NCBI RefSeq assembly: GCF_041438805.1
Contig: NZ_CP109190.1
Span: 9,052,001 to 9,116,000 of the forward strand
Origin: Streptomyces sp. NBC_01707
GTDB lineage: Bacteria; Actinomycetota; Actinomycetes; Streptomycetales; Streptomycetaceae
Direction: 5' to 3'
Length of the DNA stretch: 64,000 nucleotides
The stretch's first letter is position 1; each line of letters begins with the position of its first letter. A program made the position numbers and the translations under genes. The notes below the pieces were generated by a model. The model was not told where the DNA came from. It ran no database searches and saw only the letters and a program-made list of their open reading frames with translations. Below, piece by piece: positions 34,754-44,192 of the stretch.

Positions 34754-35509
34754 TCAACGTGGACGCACATCCAGTCGCACGGAATCAGTACCGTCGCCGA
34801 GGCGAACGCTCAGCTGGGAACCCAGCTCCTTAAAGCCCAGAGCATGCGCCACACGCCTTGACGGATGCGGCCGTGCTCTCCATTGCGGAAGCTGCTCGGC
34901 GTCCAGCGCGCGGGTCACCGCCGCAGACGCCACGAACCGCGCCAGTCCCCGGCCTCGACAGTCAGGCGCAACCAGCACGCTCAGGTGAGCGACCGACTGC
35001 GGCCAAGCTCGATAGCCGGCCGCAGCAACAACGTCCTCACCCTCGCGGAGGACGAACGCAGGAGAGGTGATGGTCTCCAGACCACTCTCGTCTGCGTCCT
35101 CTTCACCAGCACGGGCCAGGAGCGAGGCCAACTCGTCGTCGTCGCACATCACCTCCTCGACAGCGACGCCTTCATGCGCAGAAAGGAAGTCCGCCCGGTC
35201 GAGATAGAAGAGGGAGGCCGGCCCAAGTGCATCGAGGACGGGCACCACCTCACGCAAGCGATCGTCGTCGACGAGCTCCTCGGGGGACAGCTTCCTTGAA
35301 GCGTCCGCCATCAGCTGGGCGGCCTGCACACTCGGCGTGGTGACGATGCCGGCACCTCCGAGGAACACGACTCCCGTCCACAGCGGCGGACACAACCGCG
35401 AGCCTGGGGAGACCACGACGTTCGCCCCGTTCGCGGGGAACTCCACCGGCGTCACCGCCAGTTCAGTCCACAGCTCCCGAGCCCGGCCGAGCAGCAGATC
35501 GCCAGTCAT
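34754..35509 (-). CDS. GNAT family N-acetyltransferase
   Basis: 251 aa. A long N-terminal region (1-130) carries a substrate-side domain. The GNAT core follows, with the acetyl-CoA pyrophosphate loop in VLVAPDCRGRGLARFVA (about 195-212) and the final ALGFKELGSQLSVRLG strand. Such two-part GNATs acetylate small molecules or proteins; the substrate is unknown. The ATG at 35509 starts the homologous region; the ribosome-binding site is weak. It is convergent with the EEP gene and divergent from the methyltransferase gene. Confidence 0.85.
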   Translation of the reverse strand: MTGDLLLGRARELWTELAVTPVEFPANGANVVVSPGSRLCPPLWTGVVFLGGAGIVTTPSVQAAQLMADASRKLSPEELVDDDRLREVVPVLDALGPASLFYLDRADFLSAHEGVAVEEVMCDDDELASLLARAGEEDADESGLETITSPAFVLREGEDVVAAAGYRAWPQSVAHLSVLVAPDCRGRGLARFVASAAVTRALDAEQLPQWRARPHPSRRVAHALGFKELGSQLSVRLGDGTDSVRLDVRPR

Positions 35510-35620
35510 GGCCGTATCGTGCCGGACCCCGCGCCCCTGGACAACTGATCGTGGCAGCGGCACAAGAGTTCCGGCACTGGGGGGCGGCGGGCTGCGCCGA
35601 TCGTCGGCGGCGGTCGGGCC

Positions 35621-36544
35621 GTGGAATCATCGGGCCGCTGGGCAGGCGGGTATCTCTACGAACGGTGGTGGGTGGATGTGGTTGCCGACTGGGAGTGGGA
35701 CGACACGTTGTTCCTGGGCACGGCCGCCCACTATCAGCGGGGGAGGCTGCCCTACGCCCCCGGGCTGGCGGACGTGCTCGCCGAGGTCCTGAGGCTCGAC
35801 GGGCAAGGGCGTCTCGTCGACGTGGGCTGTGGACCGGGCATCCTTGCCCTGACCCTGGCGCACTTGTTCCGTGAGATCGTCGGCGTCGACCCGGACAGCG
35901 GGATGATCGTCGAAGCCGAGCGCAGGGCCGCCGAGTGCGGACTGACGGGGAAGATGCAGTGGGTGCGGGCCCGGGCCGAGGATCTGCCCGCAGGTCTCGG
36001 CACGTTCACGGTGGCGACCTTCGGCCAGTCCTTCCACTGGATGGATCGCGATCTGGTGGCGGCAACCGTCAGGACCATGCTTCGGCCCGGTGGGGCGCTG
36101 GTGCACATCTCCGACCTGAAGACGCAGTCCCCAGCCGTCGACGGCCTTCCGCATCCGGCGGTCCCTTATGCGGCGGTGGAGGAGCTGGTCAGGCAGTACC
36201 TGGGACCGGTCCGACGAGCCGGCCGGGGGACGCTGCCACACGGCACGCCCGGCGATGAGGCGGCGGTGCTCACCCGGGCGGGATTCGCCGGTCCCCAGCG
36301 CCATGTGGTGCCTGGCGGGCAGGCGTTGGAGCGCACTGATGACGATGTCGTCGCGTGGGCGTTCTCGATGTCGTTCTCGGCTCCGCACCTGTTCGGTGTG
36401 CACCGCGACGACTTCGAGGCAGACCTGCGTCGACTGCTGCGGGAGGTCTCCCCGTCCGGCAGGTTCTCCGAACGTCGGCCGAGCACCGAGGTCTTCGTCT
36501 GGTGGAAAGGAACCGCCGGACCAGGACCCGAACCGAGCGCGTGA
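35621..36544 (+). CDS. Class I SAM-dependent methyltransferase
   Basis: About 307 aa. SAM-binding motif I is LVDVGCGPGILALTLA, followed by the acidic end of strand 2 (VGVDPDSGMI), motif II-like ARAEDLPAG and a motif III-like LRPGGALVHI segment. A C-terminal extension (about 190-300) contains WAFSMSFSAPHLFG and forms the substrate side. Similar to UbiE/Coq5-like methyltransferases of unknown substrate. The start is uncertain: GTG at 35621, 35672 or 35678 are all possible, and homology begins near WEWDDTLFLG. Hairpin at 36635. Confidence 0.85.
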   Translation: MESSGRWAGGYLYERWWVDVVADWEWDDTLFLGTAAHYQRGRLPYAPGLADVLAEVLRLDGQGRLVDVGCGPGILALTLAHLFREIVGVDPDSGMIVEAERRAAECGLTGKMQWVRARAEDLPAGLGTFTVATFGQSFHWMDRDLVAATVRTMLRPGGALVHISDLKTQSPAVDGLPHPAVPYAAVEELVRQYLGPVRRAGRGTLPHGTPGDEAAVLTRAGFAGPQRHVVPGGQALERTDDDVVAWAFSMSFSAPHLFGVHRDDFEADLRRLLREVSPSGRFSERRPSTEVFVWWKGTAGPGPEPSA

Positions 36545-36634
36545 CTCCTTGCACGAAGGCCGACTCATTCGAAAGTGGCACCGGACGGCGTCCCGAGAGC
36601 GTCCGGCAGCCCAGAAGCGCTGAGCCTTGCCGCT

Positions 36635-36675
36635 CCGTCAACTGGAGTGCGGCGTGACTGCACACCAGTTGACGG
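36635..36675 (+). terminator. Inverted repeat after methyltransferase gene
   Basis: 11-bp arms CCGTCAACTGG / CCAGTTGACGG with a 19-base spacer, 90 bases after the stop codon. Terminator or operator-like dyad. Confidence 0.4.
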
Positions 36676-37000
36676 GTTGAGTACGTCCGAAAATCACATC
36701 AGGTGTGTTCGTGGCGCCGGCTGGTCCTACCCCACCCAGAGGTGCGCTCTCCACGGCGCTGACCTGCGTAATTGTGACCGAGACTGGGTCGGCAACGAGT
36801 CGTCGCGCGCATGCAGGAACGCCACGCGCGGACAGACGCCGCGTGACCGGCGTCGCACGGAGTCAGGCCCGTCCGGGCACTTCGGTCCGGCACGAGAAGT
36901 AGCGCAGGTCAGCTGCTGCGGTATAGGCGCAACCGAAACGTGCTGCCCCCGCCCACAGCGTCGGCCGACGGAACCCACCAGCTGATCTGGTCCTTACGGA

Positions 37001-37044
37001 ACCGGCCCCGTACCCGCCCGCCGAGGGCACGTTACGGGGCCGGT
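37001..37044. terminator. Hairpin downstream of rhamnosidase gene
   Basis: 12-bp stem ACCGGCCCCGTA / TACGGGGCCGGT with a 20-base loop, about 230 bases beyond the minus-strand stop. Confidence 0.5.
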
Positions 37045-37274
37045 CCGCGCACGAAGTTCACTCAGTCCGGTCGGTGACTCGTCCCGGGCGTCGTCGGCGA
37101 CGAACGGATTCACTCTGCCGCACGTGCGGGCAGGCCGACGACGAACTCGCCCGGCACCCGCCCCCAGCCATGGCGGTGAGAGCAGGGGACCCGGACGGCC
37201 GGGCTACCGACAGAGCCCAGGCTTCAGCATCAGCTCTCGCGCACCAGCGTCGACCGGTGGGTCCCCTGTACAGG

Positions 37275-40200
37275 TCAGTTGGAGAATCGGTGCGTGCCGG
37301 AGCCCGCAGCGAAGACGGCGCAGCCGTCTTCCATCCGGAGAAACTCGGAAGTGCCGTGGGTGACTTGGGCAGCCTCGGTGGCGGGGATCCATACCTCGGC
37401 CGTGGTGTTGGCGGGCACCGTGAGGGCGAGGCGGAATCCGTCGTCGTCCAGCTTCCAGCGGGTGATGACAGGGCCGCGGACGGAGTCGTAACGTCCCTCC
37501 GCCTCCGTGACACCGCCGCCCGGGCGCGGTCGGACGAGGATCTCCCGGAAGCCCGGTGCGGCCGGTGCGATGCCCGCGATGTTCGCGTACATCCATTCGC
37601 CCACCGAGCCGTACGCGTAGTGGTTGAAGGAATTCATTCCGGCGTCCTGGAAGCTGCCGTCGGGCTTGATGGAGTCCCAGCGCTCCCACATCGTCGTCGC
37701 ACCCTTGTCGATCTGGTAGCCCCAACTCGGGAAGGACCGCTGGACGAGCAGTCGGTAGGCGACATCGGTATGACCCGTCGAGGTGAGCACGGGCAACAGA
37801 CGAGGGGTACCGAGGAACCCGGTCGTCAGATGCCAGTCCTTGGCCTTGATGAGTTCGACGAGGCGGTCGGCCGCGGGGCCCCGGTCGGCGTCCGCCAGCA
37901 GGTCCATGGACAGGGCCAGCACGTACGCGGTCTGTGTGTCGCCCTTCACCTTGCCGCCGCTCGAGACGTAAGCCGCGCGGAAGGCGTCACGGACGCTTGC
38001 GAAGAGTGAGGTGTACGGTGCCGGGTCCTTTCCGAGGGCCCGAGCGGCACGGGCGACGAGGTCGGCGACATGGGCGAAGTACGCGGTGCCGATGACATCC
38101 TTGGGGGTCTCGTCCTGGATGTTGAGCCAGTCGCCGTACCCCTCGGCCGGTCGCAGGAAGCCGCTGCTGTGCGTCTCCAGGTAGTCGAGCCACTTCAGCA
38201 TCGAGGGCCAGGACTGATCGAGGATCCGGGTGTCGCCGTATGCCTGGTACAGCGCCCAGGGCACGGTCACTCCGGCGTCGCCCCAGCCCGCCACGCCCTT
38301 GCCGACCGTGCCGACAAAGGGAGCCACGTCGGTGAAAGCACCGTCGTCCGACTGACCGTCACGCAGGTCGACGAGCCATTTGGTGAGGAAGCGTCCCGAC
38401 GCCATGTTGTACGCGGCCGTCGGCGCGAAGACGTTGATGTCGCCCGTCCAGCCGAGCCGCTCGTCGCGCGCGGGGGTGTCGGTGGGGATGGAGACGAAGT
38501 TACCGCGCTGCCCCCAAGTGATGTTGCTGTGCAGCTGGTTGAGCAACGGCACGTTCGTGGAGAAGTCCATGGTGAAGGGTGCATCGGTGTGGATGACCCG
38601 CCCCGCTACGGCGTTCAGCGGTGGTTTGCCCGGATAACCGGTCACCTCGACGTAGCGGAAGCCGTGAAAGGTGAAACGAGGTTCGTACGTCTCCTTGCCG
38701 CCACCCTTGAGGATGTAGGTGTCGGTGGCGCGGGCGGAGCGCAGATTGGTCGTGTAGATCGTGCCGTCCGGGTTGAGGACCTCCGCGTGGCGCAGCTGCA
38801 CGGCCGTCCCCGCCTTGCCCGAGACGGTGAGGCGGACCGCGCCGACCATGTTCTGACCGAGGTCGTAGACGAAGACTCCGGGCTTCGGCTCGGTCACCTT
38901 CCTGGCGGGCAGCGTGCGCTCCACGCGCGTGGGGCCGCCGGCTTCGGCGACGAGAGCGGCGCTCACCTTGTCGAAGGCGTCGACCGCCGCCCAGGCGGAG
39001 TCGTCGAATCCGGGGCGTGTCCAGCCCTCGGTCTCCAGGCGGGCGTCGTACTCCTCGCCCGACATGATGTCGGCGCTCGTGACGGGTCCGGTCGCGGCCC
39101 GCCAGTCGGTGCCGGACAGCACACGCTCGGTCGAGCCGTCGGTGTACGTGACCTCCAACTGGCCCAGGAAAGCTGGTCGTTCACCGTACTGGTGCGGACC
39201 GAACATGCCGACATTCCCTGCGTACCAGCCGGTGGCGACCGTCACGCTGAGCGCGTTGGCCCCGGCCCGGACCAGTTTCGTCACGTCGTACGTCTGGTAC
39301 TGGACCCGCTTGCGGTAGTCCGTCCAGCCGGGCGCGAGCCGGTCCTCGCCGACCCGCTCGCCGTTGAGATGAGCCTCGTACAGGCCCAGAGCCGTGGAGT
39401 ACAGCCGCGCCCGCGCGACCGATGCGCGCTTCAGGTGGAACTCATGGCGCAGCTGCGCGGCAGGCGACGAGGACGGTGTCACCTTGCCCCATGGGCCCGA
39501 ACCCCACTTCGCGAGTGCTTTCGCCTGCTGCCAGGAGGCGTCGTCGAAAGCGGCGGAACACCAGTCCCCGGTCGGCTCTTCGTCGACGGCCTTCCAGTCG
39601 GCGCCGGTGGCGAAGGCGCGCACCCCGTCCGCGGTCGTCAGCTCGAGGAGTCCGAGCAGACCGGCGGGTGAGTCCGTGGCGTTGGTGGCGGATACGGCGA
39701 TCACCGAGGCTCCGGTCCGCAGGTGGGCGGTCACGTCGACGAGGGCGGGGCGGCGCCAGTTCTCCGCGGGACCGTCTGCTTCGGCGTGCGCGACCTGCGT
39801 CCCGTTGACGTATGCGGTGTAGCCGTCGTCGGCGGTCATGACCAGGCGTGCACGGGTCACCCCTTCGGGGATGTCGACGCGGCCGCGGAAGAAGCGGGTC
39901 GCCGCGGGAGCGCCGGCGGCCGGGTCGCCCTCCGGGAACCAGATCCAGGAGGCGTCGTCCAGAGCGGGGGCGCCGACCAGCTCGGCGGGCGCGCCGACCC
40001 ACTGCGCGGACCAGTCGGATCGTTCCGACAGGCCGGTCTCCCACCAGGACGGCTCGCTCCATGCGGAGGCTCTGCCCCCGGCGTCCCAGACGCGCACCGA
40101 CCAGTAGTAGCGGGTACGTGACGAGAGTGCGGGTCCCGCGTACGGCACCAGGACGGAGTCCGGGGACATGACCTTGCCGCTGTCCCACACGTCCGGCTTC

Positions 40201-40496
40201 GCGAGGCGGCCGGGCGAGCCGGCGACGCGTATCTGATAGGCGGTCTGGGCCTGGCCCGGCTCGTCGGAAGCCAGCGGCCAGCTCAGCCGGGGTTGCGGCA
40301 CGTCAAGACCGAGCGGGTGACTCACGTACTCGACGGTCGGTCCGTTGACGCGTACGCCCTGCGTCACTTCTGTTCCTCCGGTGGCGGCCCCGGCGGCTTG
40401 AGTCGCCTGCGCGGTGGCGCCCGGTGCGGCGGAGGCGATTGCCGTCCCCAGGGCTGCTGTGGCGGTCGTGCTGAGCAGTCTTCTTCTGCTGATCAC
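37275..40496 (-). CDS. Tat-exported alpha-L-rhamnosidase (GH78)
   Basis: 1073 aa. A twin-arginine leader (SRRRLLSTTATAALGTAIASA) precedes an N-terminal fibronectin/Ig-like domain (about 45-155). A carbohydrate-binding jelly-roll region with WIWFPEGDP and RFFRGRVDIP comes next (CBM67-like). The Bac_rhamnosid domains, a second beta domain and the (alpha/alpha)6 barrel (about 645-985) follow, then a C-terminal beta sandwich. Catalytic residues lie in TDTPARDERLGWTGD (acid) and TTMWERWDS (base). It removes terminal rhamnose from plant glycans or flavonoids outside the cell. Two TGAAAC/GTTTCA-type dyads upstream suggest LacI control. No transporter is linked. Confidence 0.94.
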   Translation of the reverse strand: MISRRRLLSTTATAALGTAIASAAPGATAQATQAAGAATGGTEVTQGVRVNGPTVEYVSHPLGLDVPQPRLSWPLASDEPGQAQTAYQIRVAGSPGRLAKPDVWDSGKVMSPDSVLVPYAGPALSSRTRYYWSVRVWDAGGRASAWSEPSWWETGLSERSDWSAQWVGAPAELVGAPALDDASWIWFPEGDPAAGAPAATRFFRGRVDIPEGVTRARLVMTADDGYTAYVNGTQVAHAEADGPAENWRRPALVDVTAHLRTGASVIAVSATNATDSPAGLLGLLELTTADGVRAFATGADWKAVDEEPTGDWCSAAFDDASWQQAKALAKWGSGPWGKVTPSSSPAAQLRHEFHLKRASVARARLYSTALGLYEAHLNGERVGEDRLAPGWTDYRKRVQYQTYDVTKLVRAGANALSVTVATGWYAGNVGMFGPHQYGERPAFLGQLEVTYTDGSTERVLSGTDWRAATGPVTSADIMSGEEYDARLETEGWTRPGFDDSAWAAVDAFDKVSAALVAEAGGPTRVERTLPARKVTEPKPGVFVYDLGQNMVGAVRLTVSGKAGTAVQLRHAEVLNPDGTIYTTNLRSARATDTYILKGGGKETYEPRFTFHGFRYVEVTGYPGKPPLNAVAGRVIHTDAPFTMDFSTNVPLLNQLHSNITWGQRGNFVSIPTDTPARDERLGWTGDINVFAPTAAYNMASGRFLTKWLVDLRDGQSDDGAFTDVAPFVGTVGKGVAGWGDAGVTVPWALYQAYGDTRILDQSWPSMLKWLDYLETHSSGFLRPAEGYGDWLNIQDETPKDVIGTAYFAHVADLVARAARALGKDPAPYTSLFASVRDAFRAAYVSSGGKVKGDTQTAYVLALSMDLLADADRGPAADRLVELIKAKDWHLTTGFLGTPRLLPVLTSTGHTDVAYRLLVQRSFPSWGYQIDKGATTMWERWDSIKPDGSFQDAGMNSFNHYAYGSVGEWMYANIAGIAPAAPGFREILVRPRPGGGVTEAEGRYDSVRGPVITRWKLDDDGFRLALTVPANTTAEVWIPATEAAQVTHGTSEFLRMEDGCAVFAAGSGTHRFSN

Positions 40497-40519
40497 GCTC
40501 GGCTCCTACGACTCGATGA

Positions 40520-40531
40520 TGAATCGTTTCA
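40520..40531. promoter_or_regulatory. Candidate LacI-type operator 1, rhamnosidase
   Basis: TGAATCGTTTCA, a palindrome with one mismatched pair, 24 bases before the rhamnosidase start, where a repressor would block initiation. Confidence 0.4.
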
Positions 40532-40660
40532 GGCATGGAAACTAGAGTGAGTGAAGTGACCTGTCAAGGGATTGGGCGCAGGCGCTAGGGGTTCAAAGCG
40601 TTGCATGTCTGTGCCGTTGACACTGCTCGTACTACGACACTAGGTTCCCTGCGTTCTACT

Positions 40661-40672
40661 TGAAACCTTTCA
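40661..40672. promoter_or_regulatory. Candidate LacI-type operator 2, rhamnosidase
   Basis: TGAAACCTTTCA, with the same TGAA/TTCA ends as the site at 40520, 141 bases away. Paired sites suggest looping or two promoters. Confidence 0.35.
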
Positions 40673-40915
40673 TGACGGGCGCGTTCTGGGCGCACTTGCA
40701 GGGCTGCTCGGCGGTGCTGGTGCCCGCAGCGGGAACGGCTGCCGAGTGCGCGGTTTCCGATTCGTACGAGAGCGGGTCGACTTCACCGTGTTCGGGCCCT
40801 CGACGCGAGTCATCGGTGACCCGTATCGGTGAACGCGCACAGGACGAGTCCTCGAGCTGCGGTCGTTCGGACCGAGCGAGACATAGGGTGAGCCTGTGGC
40901 AGCAAGGATCAAGCT

Positions 40916-41341
40916 ATGAGCGGCCTGCCGCGCGAACTGCGAGAGTTGATCGCGTCCGGGCCCATGGTTCACCTGAGCACGATCAACCCCGATGGAAGCC
41001 CGCAGGTGACAGTCATCTGGATCGGGCTGGACGGCGATGATCTCGTCAGTGGTCACATGTCGCACCACGTGAAGCTGCGCAACATCGAGCGCGACCCACG
41101 GGTCGTGTTGTCCTTCGACGCGCCGCGGGTATCCGGTGTCTTCTTGAACGAGTACGCCGTGTTGCGGGCGAGGGCCGAAGTCCAGCCGAGCGACGACGCA
41201 TGGGATCTTCTCAACCGATTGGCGAAGGTCTATATGTCGCAGGACGCCGAATTCCCGGCGCCGAAGGGTCCCGGCTATCTCGTGCGTTACTCCGTGGAGC
41301 GCATCGGCGGCGTCGGCCCGTGGGCGCCCACCTCCCGCTGA
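40916..41341 (+). CDS. PPOX-class F420-dependent oxidoreductase
   Basis: 141 aa, split-barrel flavin-reductase fold. The LSTINPDGSPQVTVIWIGLDGDDLV opening, HVKLRNIERDPRVVLSF middle and RYSVERIGGVGPW end match F420-dependent PPOX-class enzymes of actinobacteria. It would use reduced F420 (or FMN) to reduce a small substrate such as biliverdin; the real substrate is unknown. ATG 40916 follows AAGGA. Possibly co-transcribed with the DJ-1-like gene 110 bases on. Confidence 0.92.
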   Translation: MSGLPRELRELIASGPMVHLSTINPDGSPQVTVIWIGLDGDDLVSGHMSHHVKLRNIERDPRVVLSFDAPRVSGVFLNEYAVLRARAEVQPSDDAWDLLNRLAKVYMSQDAEFPAPKGPGYLVRYSVERIGGVGPWAPTSR

Positions 41342-41452
41342 GCCGGGGAAGACGGCACAGGCATGGACCGCCACTCTCGGTTACAGGTGGTTGGTCTAAC
41401 TCCCCAGGTCTACGGTTGGAGAGCATGACGATGCGATCGGAGGCGATGCATT

Positions 41453-42154
41453 GTGGATGCGACCCAAAAGATTCTGGTCATCGTCACCAATGTCGATGAA
41501 TACACGAAATCCGGCATGCGGACCGGCCTTTGGCTGGGTGAGTTGACCCACTTCTGGGACGTGGCCGAGCCCAGCGGATTCTCGATGGATATCGCAAGTC
41601 CGTCCGGAGGGAAGGTTCCCATCGATCCGGAGAGCCTGTCGCATGAGGTGCTGGCTGAGCTGGACACCGGGAAGCGATATGAGAACAGAAGGTTCATGGA
41701 TCTCCTCGAGGACACCAAGAGGATCTCAGAGGTGAACGTCGAAGACTACGACGCGATTTACCTCACCGGTGGCCATGGAGTCATGTTCGACTTTCCCCGG
41801 AGTCAGGATCTCGAAAGCCTGATGGCTCAGTTCTACGAGACCGGTCGAGTCGTGTCGACGGTGTGCCACGGCGCAACCGGCCTGCTGAATGTGACTTTGA
41901 GTGACGGGGAGCCCCTGGTCAAGGGAAAGAATGTCACCGGTTTTTCCTGGCAGGAAGAGGAACTGGCGAACAGGGCGCAGGCGGTTCCCTACAACCTGCA
42001 GGAAGAGTTGAAAAAGCTCGGCGCCAATTACAGTACGGCCGACGAACCGTTCGAAACCTATGTCGTCGAAGAAGGACGGCTGATAACCGGTCAGAACCCG
42101 GGCAGTGCCAGGGCGGTCGCCGAGGCTGTCGTCCGTCGGCTGACCGCAGCCTGA
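41453..42154 (+). CDS. DJ-1/PfpI (Hsp31-like) family protein
   Basis: 233 aa. The glutamine-amidotransferase-like fold has nucleophile Cys138 in VSTVCHGATGLL, adjacent His139, a conserved Glu30 in LWLGELTHF and GGHG at the oxyanion loop. The layout matches type 1 Hsp31-like chaperone/glyoxalase III proteins. It probably detoxifies methylglyoxal or protects proteins. Codon use is less GC-biased than its neighbours (several AAA, GAT and AAT codons), which hints at a different origin. GTG 41453 follows GGAGG. Cytoplasmic. Confidence 0.9.
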   Translation: MDATQKILVIVTNVDEYTKSGMRTGLWLGELTHFWDVAEPSGFSMDIASPSGGKVPIDPESLSHEVLAELDTGKRYENRRFMDLLEDTKRISEVNVEDYDAIYLTGGHGVMFDFPRSQDLESLMAQFYETGRVVSTVCHGATGLLNVTLSDGEPLVKGKNVTGFSWQEEELANRAQAVPYNLQEELKKLGANYSTADEPFETYVVEEGRLITGQNPGSARAVAEAVVRRLTAA

Positions 42155-42307
42155 TGCAGAGTGGCGTGGGGGGCCGGTTCACCCGGCCCGGCGGATGAAC
42201 CGTTGATCAACTCGATCTGCGCGTAGTAGGTTCGGCCGGGAGACGCGAATCTGCGTGGACGTGTGCGCCGGGCCCGGCCTGCTGAGACGACGTACTCAGG
42301 AGAGGTC

Positions 42308-43189
42308 ATGGGCGGAAGCAAGGCGCAGGTCGATTTCGTGTCGGAGGCGCCCGAACCTCGACTGCCGGCCGTCGACTGGATCCACGGTTCCCCGTCGGCG
42401 AAACACAACACCGACCCGGATATCCAGGTGCACGCGTACGACGAGCACACGTTCATCCTGCGCCAGAACATGGCGATCAACTACGAGGCGCCGTTCCTGT
42501 TCCTGATCTTCGGCAACAGTCGAGCGGTACTCATCGACACCGGGGCCACCGAGTCCGCCCAGTGCTTTCCGCTGCGCCGGGTTGTCGACGACCTGGTCGG
42601 GCGGTGGCTGGCCGGGCATCCCCGGGACGCCTACACGTTGCTCGTCCTGCACACCCATGGCCATGGTGATCACATCGCGGCCGACGCACAGTTCACCGAC
42701 CGTCCCCACACCACGGTCGTGCGGGCGGACCGGAACAGCGCCTGGGGCTACTTCGGTTTCACCGACGACCCGGACCGGGTGGCCCGGGTCGACCTCGGCG
42801 GCCGAGTGCTGGAGTGTCTTGCCACCCCCGGCCACCATGAGGCGGCCGTCACCTACTACGACCCGCACACCGGATTCCTGCTCACCGGCGACACGGTGTA
42901 CCCGGGACGGCTGTATGTGGAGGACTGGGACGCCTTCGGAAGAACTGTCGACCGCTTGATCGCGTTCGCTGACACCCGGCCCGTCACCCATGTCCTCGGC
43001 TGCCACATCGAGATGACCAACGAGCCCGGTGTGGACTACCCGGTCCTGACCACGTACCAGCCGGATGAGCCACCGCTGCAGATGACCATCAGCCAGCTGC
43101 GCAGCATTCGCGAAGCGATGGACGAGATCGGCGGCCGACCGGGACGGCACGTCTTCCCCGACTTCATCATCTGCAACGGGGACGCGTGA
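42308..43189 (+). CDS. MBL-fold metallo-hydrolase
   Basis: 293 aa. The zinc motif HGHGDH (His117, His119, Asp121, His122) is followed by a downstream His in ATPGHHEAAVTYY, Asp in LLTGDTVYPGR and final His in HVLGCHIEM, so both metal sites are intact. The family spans glyoxalase II, lactonases and flavo-diiron enzymes; the substrate is not predictable here. The ATG at 42308 follows AGGAGAGG. It lies in a same-strand run of four small redox or detoxification genes, but spacings of 110-280 bases argue against a tight operon. Confidence 0.9.
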   Translation: MGGSKAQVDFVSEAPEPRLPAVDWIHGSPSAKHNTDPDIQVHAYDEHTFILRQNMAINYEAPFLFLIFGNSRAVLIDTGATESAQCFPLRRVVDDLVGRWLAGHPRDAYTLLVLHTHGHGDHIAADAQFTDRPHTTVVRADRNSAWGYFGFTDDPDRVARVDLGGRVLECLATPGHHEAAVTYYDPHTGFLLTGDTVYPGRLYVEDWDAFGRTVDRLIAFADTRPVTHVLGCHIEMTNEPGVDYPVLTTYQPDEPPLQMTISQLRSIREAMDEIGGRPGRHVFPDFIICNGDA

Positions 43190-43467
43190 CCGGCCGAGGA
43201 GTCCGGGCGCTCCACGTCCGCCGCCTTCCATGACGACCGTCCGCCTGCTTGGCGAAGACGACCACGCCCCGGGATCCGGGCGGTTTCGTCCGGATCATCG
43301 GTCCTGACGGGCGGGGCGACGACGTCTCGGTAACGGTCCCGAACGTGATCGCGGGTGGCCCCGCCGCCGAGCACGAGAGGAGACCCACGTCACATTCGGT
43401 CCTGTCACATCCGGCCGAGCCGCTCCGTCAGGGAGGTGTAGGCACCGACAACGGCAAGGAGGGCATC

Positions 43468-43941
43468 ATGGATGCTCGTTTGAACCTCTTCGGCAACCCG
43501 GTCGCGACCAAGTTCCTGGGGCACATCGTCTCCGCGGGCAAGGCGGTCTCGAGCTCGACGTTGCCGGCCGCGACGCAGGAGCTGGTGAAGCTCCGCGCGA
43601 GCCAGATCAATGGCTGCGGCTTCTGCACCGACATGCACACCAAGGACGCCGCGCACGCGGGGGAGACCTCGACCCGTCTCAACCTGGTCGCGGCCTGGCG
43701 CGAGGCCACGGTGTTCACCGACGCCGAGCGCGCCGCCCTGGAACTCACGGAGCAGGGCACCCGCATCGCCGACGCGGCGGGCGGCGTCACGGACGAGGCC
43801 TGGGCGAATGCGGCCAAGCACTACGACGAGGAGCAGCTTGCCGCCCTGGTGTCTCTCATCGCCCTGATCAACGCATTCAACCGTATGAACGTCATCGTCC
43901 AGCAGCCCGCCGGTGACTACCAGCCCGGCCAGTTCGGATAG
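43468..43941 (+). CDS. Carboxymuconolactone-decarboxylase/AhpD-like protein
   Basis: 157 aa, all helical. The AhpD core motif is Cys50-x2-Cys53-x3-His57 in NGCGFCTDMHTKDA, preceded by the TQELVKLRASQI helix. Members with both cysteines are alkylhydroperoxidase-type peroxidases or disulfide reductants, usually hexameric. The ATG at 43468 follows AAGGAGGGC. Last of the four small plus-strand genes; a strong bidirectional hairpin follows at 44115. Confidence 0.93.
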   Translation: MDARLNLFGNPVATKFLGHIVSAGKAVSSSTLPAATQELVKLRASQINGCGFCTDMHTKDAAHAGETSTRLNLVAAWREATVFTDAERAALELTEQGTRIADAAGGVTDEAWANAAKHYDEEQLAALVSLIALINAFNRMNVIVQQPAGDYQPGQFG

Positions 43942-44114
43942 GCAGCAGTGCCTGGTCGGTACAGCGACCGCTGATGCCCCCCGCACCTGCATCAGCGGTC
44001 GCCGGGAATGTCTTTCGCCGGGGCCCGGGGCGTTGTTCTGGTCCGCCCGACGGCCCGACTGGTCTTCGTGGTCGGTGCGCCGCGGGCCCGGCCGATGGCG
44101 TGTTGGTCCGATCG

Positions 44115-44149
44115 TCGGCCCGGGCCCCGTTCCTCGGGGCCCGGGCCGA
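44115..44149. terminator. Strong hairpin between convergent genes
   Basis: 15-bp perfect stem TCGGCCCGGGCCCCG / complement with a 5-base loop, between the AhpD-like gene and the convergent serine hydrolase gene. Likely bidirectional terminator. Confidence 0.75.
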
Positions 44150-44192
44150 TGCGGATCCCTGGAGTCGGGCTCCTCCGGTCACCGGCTCGCTG

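Larger units (their letters stand above)
36545..37274. other. Gene-free stretch between convergent genes, 730 bases
   Basis: Holds two hairpins (36635-36675 and 37001-37044). The rest shows no protein-like frame; it may be an old gene scar. Confidence 0.5.
40497..40915. other. Divergent region of rhamnosidase and PPOX genes
   Basis: 419 bases, with two LacI-like dyads (40520-40531, 40661-40672) on the rhamnosidase side. No gene seen. Confidence 0.5.

Noticed and set aside
38070..39671. 533-codon open frame on the plus strand
   Set aside because: Antisense of the GH78 rhamnosidase.
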